This document shows, in pieces, positions 8,395-16,889 of a stretch of 51,155 nucleotides of DNA. Under the pieces are notes generated by a model, which was not told where the DNA came from, made no database searches, and saw only the letters and a list, made by a program, of their open reading frames with translations. The stretch comes from Parcubacteria group bacterium RIFCSPLOWO2_01_FULL_48_18. Lineage in GTDB: Bacteria > Patescibacteriota > Minisyncoccia > UBA6257 > WO2-01-48-18. Both the position numbers and the translations under genes were made by a program. The stretch spans positions 1-51,155 of the forward strand of contig MHXH01000025.1 of the NCBI GenBank assembly GCA_001824435.1. The letters run 5' to 3'. Each line of letters begins with the position of its first letter. Position 1 is the first letter of the stretch.

Positions 8395-9651
8395 TTAGAA
8401 ATTCTCCAAGGGGTTTTTCAGCTCCTCCACCACTTTCTCCAGATGGATCGCTCGGGAGGCTTTCACCAGGATTAAATCGCCCGATTGGGTCAGCTGACGA
8501 ATTGGCTTGAGCGAGTCTTCCGCCGAATCGAAATTTAGAATATTTTTGCGGCTGAATCCATTTTTTACGGCGCCCTCGGCGATAAATTTAGCCCGCGGTC
8601 CGACGGTAACAAGCATATCGCAGCAGCGGGAAACCAATCTCCCTACCTGTTCATGCGCCTCAAGAGCGTATTTTCCGATTTCCAGCATGTCGCCCAACAC
8701 AGCAATTTTTCGTTTCGCCGGCAAATCGCAGAGCGTATCAAGCGCCGCATGCATGGAAAGCGGAGCCGCATTATATGAATCATCAAGGACGAGTATGTCT
8801 TTAAGCCCTTTCATCAGTTTCATTCTGCCCCAAGGAGCCCGATAGTGATTGCCCAAAGCTTCAGAAATGGTAACCAAATTCATGCGGTGCATCAAGCCCA
8901 CTGACGCAGCGGCGGCTGCCGCATACGCCTGCGCTTTCCCGAACGTATCCGCAATACGCACCGGCATTGATGTGCCGCCGTATTGGAGCTTGAATGAGAT
9001 GCCGGCAGGAACGCCGCGCTCCAATCGATGGGAAAAATTTGTTATCCGTACGTCGGCGCCTTCGCCGAATCCAAAGGTAACAACGCCTGCCCTCGACAAT
9101 TCCTTCATTTCAAGAACGGTGAGATCGTCAAAGTTAAGCGCCGCCCTGCCATCCGCGGGCAATGCCTCAACAAGAGAAGACTTTTCCTTTGCGATCGCTT
9201 GAGGGCCTGCAAAAAACTCCACGTGCACGGGTATCTCGCCAATTGCCGTAACCACGCCGACATTCGGTCGCGCAATGGAAAGCAGCCGCTTAATGTCACC
9301 CGGCCGATCCGCTCCGTATTCCAATACGAGCACGCGCGGATACGCAGCTGATGTAAAAACAAGGTTCTTAACGGCTGAAAAAATCACATTCGGCCAAAAG
9401 AAGAAAACCGGCTGCTCAATCTCCGCCTTATCGCTGATCACCGAAAGCGGCAAACCAATCTCATTATTAAAATTCGCCGGACTGGACCTAACCGTTCTGC
9501 CGCTTCTTAATACAACAGAAATTGCTTCTTTCGTAGAAGTCTTGCCGACACTGCCGGTAACGCCGACAACGCTCGGCCGATACCGTGAAATAGTCATCCG
9601 CGCCAATAGCCGCAAAACGTATTTTAGAAAGTCGATACAAATGTTACGCAT
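8395..9651 (-). CDS. murF: UDP-MurNAc-tripeptide--D-Ala-D-Ala ligase
   Basis: This ATP-dependent Mur ligase adds D-Ala-D-Ala to the UDP-MurNAc peptide, the last cytoplasmic step of the precursor. The P-loop is GSVGKT (residues 33-38). The family signature NFNNEIGLPLS follows. Further on are the substrate-site stretches VLEYGADRPGDI and DDSYNAAPLSM, then LGDMLEIG at the start of the C-terminal domain. The N-terminal UDP-binding domain of classical MurF is replaced by a short hydrophobic leader (residues 1-28), giving 418 residues against about 450 usually. It is the last gene of the mraZ-rsmH-ftsL-ftsI-murF run and lies 50 bases after ftsI, in a gap made of an AGAATCTGGAAT-type simple repeat. 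murE-like paralogues share the P-loop, but the D-Ala-D-Ala ligase motifs favour MurF. Confidence 0.93.
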   Translation of the reverse strand: MRNICIDFLKYVLRLLARMTISRYRPSVVGVTGSVGKTSTKEAISVVLRSGRTVRSSPANFNNEIGLPLSVISDKAEIEQPVFFFWPNVIFSAVKNLVFTSAAYPRVLVLEYGADRPGDIKRLLSIARPNVGVVTAIGEIPVHVEFFAGPQAIAKEKSSLVEALPADGRAALNFDDLTVLEMKELSRAGVVTFGFGEGADVRITNFSHRLERGVPAGISFKLQYGGTSMPVRIADTFGKAQAYAAAAAASVGLMHRMNLVTISEALGNHYRAPWGRMKLMKGLKDILVLDDSYNAAPLSMHAALDTLCDLPAKRKIAVLGDMLEIGKYALEAHEQVGRLVSRCCDMLVTVGPRAKFIAEGAVKNGFSRKNILNFDSAEDSLKPIRQLTQSGDLILVKASRAIHLEKVVEELKNPLENF

Positions 9652-9701
9652 TGTTTCAATAAAAAGGTTTCTCCAAAAAATTCCAGATTCTAGATTCCAG
9701 A

Positions 9702-11396
9702 TTAGAGACTATCCGGCGGTATCTCATAATAGTTGAGAATGAATTCAGCCAATTCACGAAACGCCGGCACGACAGTTTGCCCTGCAAGCGGCGCCCCCAA
9801 CGGCTTGTCCAATTTAATAAGTATCACGAATCTCGGATTCGTTGCCGGCGCAAAACCTGTATAACTGTTAATGACTTGATCTTCATAATAGCCCCCTCCG
9901 GCTAAATTTGGCACTTGGGCAGTGCCGGTTTTTCCGGCCACTTCATACGACGGAATATCGGCGATGATATTCGTCCGTACCGCGGCAACCATCATATCAA
10001 TCACCTGTTCTGCGGTTCTTTCGCCGATTACCCGCCGGATAAATTCCGGCTTACGTTCTTCAATAATCCCTCCTTCGGCGTTCACGATGCGCTCAACAAT
10101 ATACGGCCGCATCAAAATCCCCCTATTCGCAATCGCGGCAATCGCGTTAGTAAGCGAGATCGGGGTCACCGATACGCCCTGGCCGAACGAAGCAGTCGCA
10201 AAATTAATGTCGCGCTGGGTACGGAGATTCGCAAGACTCCCCTTTAATTCTCCGGGCAAATCAATGCCCGTAGGTTCATTGAAACCGAACGAAATAAGAT
10301 AATTATAGAACAAATCGTGGCCGATGAGCCGCTCCGCGAATACCGCGCCGGTATTAACAGAATGTTCCAGCACCTGCGCCATAGTCAGCTCGCCTCTTGT
10401 CTTAAGATCCCAGTTTCTAATCGTCCGGCCGTCAAACGTCACGTATCCCTTATCCACATACGTAGTGTCAGGGGTAAGTTTTCCGGTTTCAATTCCAATC
10501 GCCATCGTCATCACCTTAAAAACGGACCCCGGCTCATATATGCTCTGTGCAACTGGATTGATGAACGTCGCAATGCTGTAATGAGAATACTCGTTCGGAT
10601 CAAATGTCGGGTGACTCGCCATGGCAAGTATCCTTCCGGTTTGAGGATCTTCGACAATCACCGATCCGCCGCCGGCGCCGTGCTTCTCGACCAATGCCCT
10701 CAACACCGCTTCTGCTTTGCGCTGAATAGTGTAATCAACAGTAAGGATCAGATTACTTCCGTTTGTCGGCGGCTTGATTAAATTATCTTCGCTAAACTCT
10801 CCCCCCAGCCCCCGAAGTTCCTCTTCGTAAAAAAGCTCCAGCCCGTAACGGCCCTTTGCTTCTTCGTCTTCTGCGGCAGGACCGACAAATCCCAACGCGT
10901 GAGCGAACATGGAACCGAGCGGATAAAATCGGTTGGGCTCCTCATCGATATAAATGCCTCCAAGTTTCAGTTTTTTGATCGCGTCAACAACTGCATCAGA
11001 AACCTTCTTGGCAATCGGCTCATACGGGTCGTCTCCTTTCGAAAGAATCCTCACAAGTTCGTCTTCATCCGTCCCGGGAATCGTTTGTGCAAGCGCCATG
11101 GCGGTTTCTTGAGGAGTTCCTATTTCCTTAGGAACCGCAAACACGGCAGGCATTTCTTTCATGATTGCCGCTTGGATCAACGTTCCGTTTTTATCCTGAA
11201 AAAAAATATTGCCCCGCTGGGCATTTAAAAAACCGGCCAAACGATACTGCGATTGCGCTCGTGCCGAATAGTACGGCCGCTGTTCTACCTGAATCGAATA
11301 CAAATGACCCACCAACACCAGATACAAAAGAGAAAATGATCCCACAACGGCCATCAGTCTCCACTGCGCAAGAAATCTCCTTACCCGCCTCTGCAT
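9702..11396 (-). CDS. ftsI: septal penicillin-binding protein (transpeptidase, FtsI/PBP2 type)
   Basis: A D,D-transpeptidase that crosslinks septal peptidoglycan. I start at MQRRVRRF (ATG at 11396); the frame is open to 11501, but that would overlap the ftsL-like gene. One N-terminal membrane segment is followed by a PBP dimerisation domain. The transpeptidase domain has SVFK (active Ser about residue 291), SVN in LEHSVNTG, and KTGTA. No PASTA domain is present and the length is about 564 residues, a normal compact FtsI. Its place between ftsL-like and murF is the standard dcw order. PBP2/MrdA is the alternative, but the dcw location favours FtsI. Confidence 0.92.
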   Translation of the reverse strand: MQRRVRRFLAQWRLMAVVGSFSLLYLVLVGHLYSIQVEQRPYYSARAQSQYRLAGFLNAQRGNIFFQDKNGTLIQAAIMKEMPAVFAVPKEIGTPQETAMALAQTIPGTDEDELVRILSKGDDPYEPIAKKVSDAVVDAIKKLKLGGIYIDEEPNRFYPLGSMFAHALGFVGPAAEDEEAKGRYGLELFYEEELRGLGGEFSEDNLIKPPTNGSNLILTVDYTIQRKAEAVLRALVEKHGAGGGSVIVEDPQTGRILAMASHPTFDPNEYSHYSIATFINPVAQSIYEPGSVFKVMTMAIGIETGKLTPDTTYVDKGYVTFDGRTIRNWDLKTRGELTMAQVLEHSVNTGAVFAERLIGHDLFYNYLISFGFNEPTGIDLPGELKGSLANLRTQRDINFATASFGQGVSVTPISLTNAIAAIANRGILMRPYIVERIVNAEGGIIEERKPEFIRRVIGERTAEQVIDMMVAAVRTNIIADIPSYEVAGKTGTAQVPNLAGGGYYEDQVINSYTGFAPATNPRFVILIKLDKPLGAPLAGQTVVPAFRELAEFILNYYEIPPDSL

Positions 11397-11466
11397 AAAG
11401 AACGCCACCGGGCATGGGGCATGAAACATGAAACCCATGCATGCTGCATATCCCCTGCCGAATGCT

Positions 11467-11784
11467 CTATTGCGCGCGCACCACCAAATCGCCCGTTTCA
11501 AACAGATATCGCGGACGCAACTCCTTCACCAGTCCTGACCCGCGGCTTACCCGCTCCAGTTCTTCCGGAGATACAAGATTATATAATTTCGCCTTATATC
11601 CGGCGTTCGATAACAAAAGTTCTTCAACGGTTTTTTTAGCGGTGTCGATTTCGAATTTAGTATCTACCGCTTTATTATACTCATAGACGAACCACCCGGA
11701 CAACACAAGAACTGCCGCGATGAGTCCGGCAAGGAAAAAATTTATGTACGGATGGTTTCTTTGGCTTAAATTGATAACAGTCAT
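11467..11784 (-). CDS. FtsL-like small bitopic division protein
   Basis: 105 residues with a short cytoplasmic N-terminus, one membrane helix (about 14-34) and a predicted coiled coil through AKKTVEELLLSN. The sequence has no strong family signature, as is usual for FtsL. Its position between rsmH and ftsI, its size and its topology match FtsL or the related DivIC, which form the FtsQLB complex at the septum. The role is inferred from context. The gap to rsmH holds a GGAATTTAGAATCTGGAAT simple repeat. Confidence 0.7.
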   Translation of the reverse strand: MTVINLSQRNHPYINFFLAGLIAAVLVLSGWFVYEYNKAVDTKFEIDTAKKTVEELLLSNAGYKAKLYNLVSPEELERVSRGSGLVKELRPRYLFETGDLVVRAQ

Positions 11785-11824
11785 AGAATAATACTCTGGA
11801 ATTTAGAATCTGGAATATATTTTC

Positions 11825-12712
11825 TCAAATGCGGGCGACGCGTAATTTTGCCGATCGCGCGCGAGAATTATTTCGTATCTCTTCTTCGCCAGGGATGAGC
11901 GGTTTTTTGGTCATCGCCACAAATCTTCCCTCTTTCTGTTTCTGCCTGAATGCATCTTTAACCAATTTGTCCTCAAGCGACTGAAAGGAAATAATCGCAA
12001 CTCTTCCGCCGGGTTTTACTATTGCCTCGAGACGGGCCAGCAGCCGAGTGAGATTTTCCAATTCGTTGTTAACCGCGATTCGCAAGGCCAGAAACGTCCG
12101 TGTTGCCGGATGGATTCTGCCACGTTCATACCGCTCTGGAACGGAACGAATAATTATATCAACAAGCTCCTTCGTGGTAATAATCTTTCTCGCCTTCCGC
12201 CGAACAACAATGTTCTTCGCGATTCTGGCTGCATAACGCTCGTTGCTGTATCTCTGTATAAGTTCGCCTAATTCCTTCTCCGTATAGCCGTTGACAATTG
12301 CTGCGGCCGTGCACGAAGAATGTATATCGTATGCCATCAGAAGCGGCTCGTCTTTCAAAAAAGTAAACCCTCTACCGCTTGCCTCAATCTGGTCGGAAGA
12401 AAAACCCAAATCCGCAATCAAACCATCTGCGCGCGGAAAATGATTCTGTCCCATGAGTTCCGGCAAATCGGCAAAGTTCCCCTGCTGCACAATAACTCTG
12501 GGCGCCCATTCCGTTGCCGTTATGTACCGTTCAAAATGCGCTACGGCGTTTTCATCCAAATCCACCGCGAACAATTTTCCTTGAGGCGCAGTCCGAGCCA
12601 AAATTTCTTTTGCATATCCCCCTGCGCCGAGCGTCGCATCAACAAAACACTCATTCGGCTTTGGATCCAACAATGTAATTGCTTCGTGTAAAAGAACAGG
12701 AACGTGAACCAA
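11825..12712 (-). CDS. rsmH: 16S rRNA (cytosine-1402-N4) methyltransferase
   Basis: RsmH (MraW) methylates N4 of C1402 in the ribosomal P site. The N-terminal HVPVLLHEAI and the SAM-binding ATLGAGGYAKEIL motifs are diagnostic, followed by DLGFSSDQIE and the C-terminal SFQSLEDKLVK. I choose a TTG start at 12712. An upstream TTG at 12733 would add seven residues that are only the translation of an intergenic ATTGGATATTGGAA tandem repeat. Length is about 295 residues, slightly short. It lies between mraZ and ftsL-like in normal dcw order. Confidence 0.93.
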   Translation of the reverse strand: MVHVPVLLHEAITLLDPKPNECFVDATLGAGGYAKEILARTAPQGKLFAVDLDENAVAHFERYITATEWAPRVIVQQGNFADLPELMGQNHFPRADGLIADLGFSSDQIEASGRGFTFLKDEPLLMAYDIHSSCTAAAIVNGYTEKELGELIQRYSNERYAARIAKNIVVRRKARKIITTKELVDIIIRSVPERYERGRIHPATRTFLALRIAVNNELENLTRLLARLEAIVKPGGRVAIISFQSLEDKLVKDAFRQKQKEGRFVAMTKKPLIPGEEEIRNNSRARSAKLRVARI

Positions 12713-12744
12713 CTTCCAATATCCAATTTCCAATATCCAATTCC
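12709..12744. repeat. tandem TTGGATATTGGAA simple repeat
   Basis: Roughly two and a half units of CCAATATCCAATTT sit between mraZ and rsmH. Related A/T-rich units occur in several other gaps here and inside atpH. Confidence 0.7.
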
Positions 12745-12803
12745 GATCTCTTGTTCAATTCAATTAAAACTTTATCGGGAATTGGTAATTGGGAATTAGG
12801 AAT

Positions 12804-13244
12804 TTATATTCCGAGCTCTCTCATTTTCTCCGCAATTTCATCGGATTCCTTTTCGGTCTTCAATTTATATTCTTGCCATCTTTTCTCGTTCCATACCTCA
12901 ATCCGGTTATAGAGGCCTGCCAGTACTGCTTTTTTTGATACTCCCGCATACGGACGCAGATAGTCCGGAATCAAAATTCTTCCTTGCGCATCAAGCTGAA
13001 CATCCATTGCTCCCGCAAGCATCAGTCTTGCAAAGGCCCTTGAATTCGACTGGCTGATTGGAAGCGCAACCAATTTCTGCGCGAGCACTTCCCAATCCTT
13101 CTGCGTATACAAAAACAGGCACCGATCAAGGCCGTGTGTAATAACGGCTCCTCCGGAGAGATGTGCTCTGAATTTTACCGGAATTGCCAGCCGCCCTTTC
13201 TGATCTACATTGTGCGTATATTCGCCGATAAACAATTTACCCAA
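12804..13244 (-). CDS. mraZ: MraZ transcriptional regulator
   Basis: 146 residues with two SpoVT/AbrB-type MraZ half-domains. The first begins FIGEYTHNVDQKGRLAIPVKF; the second contains the matching AMDVQLDAQGRILIPDYLR. MraZ is a ring-forming DNA-binding protein that represses its own dcw operon in characterised bacteria. Here it is the first gene of the dcw run. Upstream are a good promoter and TGGGG repeats with 10-bp period, its expected operator. Length is typical. Confidence 0.95.
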   Translation of the reverse strand: MGKLFIGEYTHNVDQKGRLAIPVKFRAHLSGGAVITHGLDRCLFLYTQKDWEVLAQKLVALPISQSNSRAFARLMLAGAMDVQLDAQGRILIPDYLRPYAGVSKKAVLAGLYNRIEVWNEKRWQEYKLKTEKESDEIAEKMRELGI

Positions 13245-13296
13245 GATAAGAAATAAGGAAAGCGTCTAGCGAAAAATCAATATTGTATCGACTTTT

Positions 13297-13341
13297 CCCC
13301 AAAGATTCGCACTTATCCCCATACTTATCCACATTTCCCCA
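13297..13341 (-). promoter_or_regulatory. MraZ operator: TGGGG repeats with 10-bp period
   Basis: Reading the minus strand, TGGGG boxes start at 13341, 13321 and 13301. Degenerate TGGAT (13331) and TGCGA (13311) fill the intermediate 10-bp steps. This matches the known TGGGN plus 5-bp spacer operator of MraZ. A further TGGGG at 13362 is one base out of phase. The boxes lie just downstream of the -10, consistent with repression. Confidence 0.8.
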
Positions 13342-13351
13342 TTACTATTTT

Positions 13352-13381
13352 ATTCTACCCCACTTCAAAACACTTAATCAA
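13352..13381 (-). promoter_or_regulatory. dcw operon promoter
   Basis: -35 TTGATT (13381-13376), an 18-bp spacer and -10 TAGAAT (13357-13352), immediately upstream of the MraZ boxes. Confidence 0.65.
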
Positions 13382-13430
13382 TAAGGGGTGTTTTCGGTAA
13401 AACTTCTCCGCGCGTAACTTTCCTTAATGA

Positions 13431-13457
13431 AAAAAACCGCATTTTATGCGGTTTTTT
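13431..13457. terminator. bidirectional Rho-independent terminator
   Basis: A 12-bp stem AAAAAACCGCAT / ATGCGGTTTTTT with a 3-base loop. It ends the PLP-enzyme transcript and separates it from the dcw promoter. From 13458 to 13650 I see no gene or clear signal. Confidence 0.85.
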
Positions 13458-13650
13458 CGATTTTGAACGCTTCGTTCAGTAGATTTTTCCACAGTTTATC
13501 AACAGTTTCTGATACCGGTACGATAAACAATACAGATTCTATATTTCATGGAGTATGGAGTTTTAAAATTCGATTACGAATCAATTTATTCAAAAGGGCC
13601 TTCCGGCATAAATTGATTTCATAACTCAAAAGGCATTGCACATAACAACG

Positions 13651-14799
13651 CTAAGAAACTTTCTCAAGCGCTTGTGCCAAATCGGCGATAATATCGTCCG
13701 CGTCTTCAATTCCGACTGACAATCGTACCAAACCGTCTGTAAGTCCTCGAGCAAGACGCGCTTCCCTCGGTACACTTGCATGCGTCATGGTAGCCGGATG
13801 AGTAATCATGGTTTCTACTGAGCCAAGGCTTTCCGCAAGTAAACAAAGTTTAACGTTATTCATCACTGTTTTCGCCGCAGGAATTCTTCCTTTAAGTTCA
13901 AATGAAATCATTCCCCCAAATCCGGACATCTGCCGCTTTACAGTTTCGTGAAGCGGATGCGACGGCAATCCCGGATACATCACGCGCGAAACCTTTGGAT
14001 GCTGCGATAAAAAATCTGCAACGCACCGCCCGTTCTCGTCATGGCGCTTCATGCGCACCGCAAGCGTTTTCACGCCGAGAAGAGTAAGCCAGCAATCGAA
14101 AGGCGACGGCACTGCGCCGATGGATTTCTGAATGAATTTCATTTGATCGAAAATGTCCTTGCGGTTAGTTATCAGCGCCCCCCCGATAAGCTGGTTATGA
14201 CCGCTTATGTACTTTGTCGTACTATGCACCACTATGTCCGCGCCGTACTCCAAGGGCCTTAAAAATACGGGCGTGGCAAAAGTGGAATCCACGACATAGT
14301 ATAATTTATTCGTCCTCGCAATCTCGGCCATTGCTTCCAGGTCGGTAATTTTAAGAAGCGGATTAGTGGGCGTTTCAATCCAAAGCAGCCTGGTTTCCTT
14401 CCGTACGGCATCTTTTACTTTCTGCGGATCCGCAGTGTCAACATAGGTAAATGAAAGATTATAATTAGCCAGAATCTGATTGAAAAGCCTTGATATGCCG
14501 CCATATACGTCATCTGTGCAGACAACATGATCCCCGGCTTTCAACAACTTCAGCGCAGCGTCCACTGCGGACATGCCACTTGCAAAGCAGACGCCGTATT
14601 TCCCGCCTTCGATGGCCGCCAAATATTCTTCCAGCACCCGCCGCGTGGGATTAGCCGCACGGCTATAATCAAATCCCTTATCCTTTCCCACTTCTTCCAG
14701 CACGTACGTTGCCACCTGATAAATGGGAGGAATAATCGCGCCGGTCGTTGGATCCGGTTTCATAGCCGCCCGCACCACTTTTGTATTAAATTTGCCCAT
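13651..14799 (-). CDS. Cys/Met metabolism PLP-dependent enzyme (cystathionine gamma-synthase/lyase family)
   Basis: A fold-type I trans-sulfuration enzyme of about 382 residues. I start at MGKFNTKVVRAAM, since the frame's first Met lacks support. The PLP Lys lies in HSTTKYISGHN (about residue 196). SGMSAVDAAL and IETPTNPLLK, which contact PLP phosphate and substrate, are intact. Family members act as cystathionine gamma-synthase, beta- or gamma-lyase, or methionine gamma-lyase, and sequence alone does not decide which. Homocysteine or cysteine interconversion is the likely role. It appears monocistronic, with its own terminator at 13431. Confidence 0.88.
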   Translation of the reverse strand: MGKFNTKVVRAAMKPDPTTGAIIPPIYQVATYVLEEVGKDKGFDYSRAANPTRRVLEEYLAAIEGGKYGVCFASGMSAVDAALKLLKAGDHVVCTDDVYGGISRLFNQILANYNLSFTYVDTADPQKVKDAVRKETRLLWIETPTNPLLKITDLEAMAEIARTNKLYYVVDSTFATPVFLRPLEYGADIVVHSTTKYISGHNQLIGGALITNRKDIFDQMKFIQKSIGAVPSPFDCWLTLLGVKTLAVRMKRHDENGRCVADFLSQHPKVSRVMYPGLPSHPLHETVKRQMSGFGGMISFELKGRIPAAKTVMNNVKLCLLAESLGSVETMITHPATMTHASVPREARLARGLTDGLVRLSVGIEDADDIIADLAQALEKVS

Positions 14800-14941
14800 T
14801 ATCCACACTATACTTTCTTTTCATCCTATCCACAAGACGCTTATATTAATTCGCAACGCTCGCCATGGCGCGAAACGAGGCATTGATTTCGTGCTACACC
14901 CCGCCCGAGATTAAAAGTCGGCAGGATATTCATTATTTCGC

Positions 14942-14969
14942 TAGACAAGCACGTTGCATCTGCTACAAT
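14942..14969 (+). promoter_or_regulatory. promoter of the 84-codon plus-strand gene
   Basis: TAGACA (14942-14947), a 16-bp spacer and TACAAT (14964-14969), 44 bases before the GTG start. Confidence 0.6.
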
Positions 14970-15013
14970 GAAACTGGTCCGTAAAAAATGAACCATACGA
15001 AAAAGAGGAAACG

Positions 15014-15268
15014 GTGTGTGAAATCGAAGGTGGACCCCCAAGGTCGCCGGAACAAGTCGAATTTTTAACCCGGATAACAAATTGTCTTTCCGGAACGTAT
15101 AATAGCAAGGGTATTCTCGAATGGTTCTTCAGGGCAAGAGAAGAATTAAAAGGAAAATCGCCCGCAGACATACTCTTTGCAAATTCAGACTGGAAACCGG
15201 AAAATCCCGAGCCACAACTTATACTACAGCTTGCTCAATCATTATGCGGTCCGGGGGATTCGACCTGA
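15014..15268 (+). CDS. small hypothetical protein (84 aa), possibly related to antitoxin C-terminal domains
   Basis: This is the only complete plus-strand gene that I support. It has a promoter, a GAGGA ribosome site 4 bases before a GTG start, and a strong terminator directly downstream. It is acidic and helix-rich. The stretch WFFRAREELKGKSPADILF is loosely like the C-terminal Xre/MbcA/ParS antitoxin domain (a GGxxPxxLL-type motif), but that is only a resemblance. No toxin gene lies next to it, which weakens the antitoxin reading. Function is unknown. Confidence 0.7.
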   Translation: MCEIEGGPPRSPEQVEFLTRITNCLSGTYNSKGILEWFFRAREELKGKSPADILFANSDWKPENPEPQLILQLAQSLCGPGDST

Positions 15269-15300
15269 ACCGCTCCAATCCTTCATGCAAACCCCTCGCT

Positions 15301-15332
15301 AAAAAACCACGAAGACTCTTCGTGGTTTTTTT
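15301..15332 (+). terminator. Rho-independent terminator
   Basis: AAAAAACCACGAAGA and TCTTCGTGGTTTTTT form a near-perfect stem followed by T, 32 bases after the small plus-strand gene. From 15333 to 15641 I see only a short TTGAGGCCC direct duplication (near 15435 and 15450). Confidence 0.88.
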
Positions 15333-15641
15333 CAAAAAAAGAATTAATTTATATCACTCCGTAACCCCTACTTCGTCGAGTCGAGTGGGGCATATAAGCC
15401 TAGAACCAAATCCTGGCAAATCATTGCAACATTCTTGAGGCCCACGATTTTGAGGCCCGTAGGTCGGGTCGAAAAATCTGAAATTTAATTAAAGTCACAA
15501 AATCCTGGACACTTGGGTCACTCGATAAAAAGTATTTACTGCTGACCACTCGGGTTTAGTACGAATTCCGGTGAGGCCGTTGAGGAATTATTTGGACGCT
15601 TTCAGTATAGCAGATCGAGGCAGTCGGGTCGGCCACGCGCA

Positions 15642-16448
15642 TCAATTATCGCGCTTGCTAATCTCATCATGAACATACTTCGATATAACCATAACAACTT
15701 GGTCTATTTGCTCCCGACGCAATATATCAGGACGCGGATCTATCCACTTACCGAAAGCTTTAGGATTAAGCATTAGTATCTCATGTTCATTTTCCACAGC
15801 AGCGGTCGCTGATGGTTTAACAAACCAACTGGGAAAAAGAAGTACCGGATAAACCCACATCTTTTCACCGGTATATCCTAAAAGATCACTAAGATATTTC
15901 GCATTGCTTTTTATTTGCCTAATTGCATTACTGCTATCATAGCTTTTCCCAATGAGCAGCCGTCCATTTTTATAGTCAATGCTTTCATTGGTTCCAATAT
16001 GTTTCCGAGCTTTTGTTTCAACCGCAAAAACTCCCTTTGGCCCCACAAGAACATGATCGATATTAAATCGTTTTCCACCAATTTCGCATGGCACATTATG
16101 AATTGGAACAATTCCTTTCACGCGAAGTCCTTCTAAAATCTGCCCTACAAAAACCTCCCCTTCATAACCAAGACGATGGTTGTGGGCCATTTTTCTCACC
16201 TTCTTAGAATACAGAAAAGCGCCTAGACCTATAAGGAATGCCGCAATAGTGGCAAGCCATGGATGTCGCGGTTCATGGAGCAAAAAACTTAGCCATTCCA
16301 GCACTGCAAATCCCGCAGCCATAGTAGCTACAGCTATGACCGGGAAAAATCGCCCGCTCAATAAATCATCCAGTTCATTTCGTGAATAATCACCTGGCAA
16401 AGGCAACAATTCTTCTTTCAGCGGTGATTCTTCTTTAAGTTTATCCAT
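15642..16448 (-). CDS. NERD-domain membrane protein
   Basis: 268 residues. Two hydrophobic helices (about 35-55 and 63-80) are followed by a NERD (nuclease-related) domain. GYEGEVFVGQIL, NIDHVLVGPKGVFAVE and TKAR carry the conserved D...ExK pattern of this restriction-fold family. NERD proteins are presumed nucleases or DNA-processing proteins; substrates are generally unknown. The domain faces the cytoplasm if the pair of helices forms a hairpin anchor. It stands alone, with non-coding sequence on both sides. Confidence 0.85.
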   Translation of the reverse strand: MDKLKEESPLKEELLPLPGDYSRNELDDLLSGRFFPVIAVATMAAGFAVLEWLSFLLHEPRHPWLATIAAFLIGLGAFLYSKKVRKMAHNHRLGYEGEVFVGQILEGLRVKGIVPIHNVPCEIGGKRFNIDHVLVGPKGVFAVETKARKHIGTNESIDYKNGRLLIGKSYDSSNAIRQIKSNAKYLSDLLGYTGEKMWVYPVLLFPSWFVKPSATAAVENEHEILMLNPKAFGKWIDPRPDILRREQIDQVVMVISKYVHDEISKRDN

Positions 16449-16665
16449 GATTAGATGTTATAAAACTGCTGTGGCTAAAATTAGGACGTATTTACCACTC
16501 GCATAATGCGCGAACCGCACCATCAACTTGTTGGCCTCTTTGAGCTAGAACCGTGGTGGGTCAAGCCCTGTAAGGCGATTTCGAACTAATTTTACTTTAT
16601 TTCTGGACGGGTCTCGAGCGTATCAAAAAGTGACAAAAGTGACACAGGAACGAGATATCGGCACG

Positions 16666-16812
16666 TCACTTTATTTTCTTCTCACTCGATTTTTTCACCG
16701 AAGCTTTCATTTTGGTCACAACTTCCTCACCCATGCCTTTTGCGGCAATCTCATAAATTTTCTTCAAACCATCGAACAGACGCTCAATTCTGCAGGGGCG
16801 AGAGGATTTGAA
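16666..16812 (-). pseudogene. 3' fragment of an unidentified gene fused to a tRNA-like 3' end
   Basis: Forty-eight codons end at a TGA (16666-16668). They encode a helical, basic tail including RLFDGLKKIYEIAAKGMGEE. No ATG or GTG precedes the conserved-looking part. Upstream the frame passes through the tRNA-Leu-like 3' end at 16791-16812 and meets a stop. It reads as the end of a gene cut off by a recombination at a tRNA 3' end. The family was not recognised. The rest of 16449-16889 holds nothing else that I can support besides the two elements listed next. Confidence 0.4.
16791..16812 (-). other. tRNA-Leu-like 3' end fragment (possible attachment-site relic)
   Basis: The minus sense reads TTCAAATCCTCTCGCCCC followed by TGCA, which looks like the T loop, T stem 3' strand and acceptor strand of a tRNA-Leu. 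The rest of the tRNA is missing. Integrases often target such 3' ends. Confidence 0.4.
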
Positions 16813-16819
16813 TTATTTG

Positions 16820-16854
16820 GAATCCGAGGCACCTCGGACTCCGAACCTATCTCA
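16820..16854. repeat. 35-bp repeat, left copy of the FecR cassette
   Basis: It is identical to 22087-22121 at 34 of 35 positions and contains CCGAGGCACCTCGG, a self-complementary hairpin. With the 22.1-kb copy it brackets the FecR/DUF2207/LemA/FecR segment in direct orientation. Confidence 0.8.
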
Positions 16855-16889
16855 GAATAACTGAGACGGTCGTTCTGTCACTGAAAAAC

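Noticed and set aside
15014-15268. Toxin-antitoxin locus at the small plus-strand gene
   Set aside because: No partner toxin gene lies on either side, and the resemblance to antitoxin C-terminal domains is weak.
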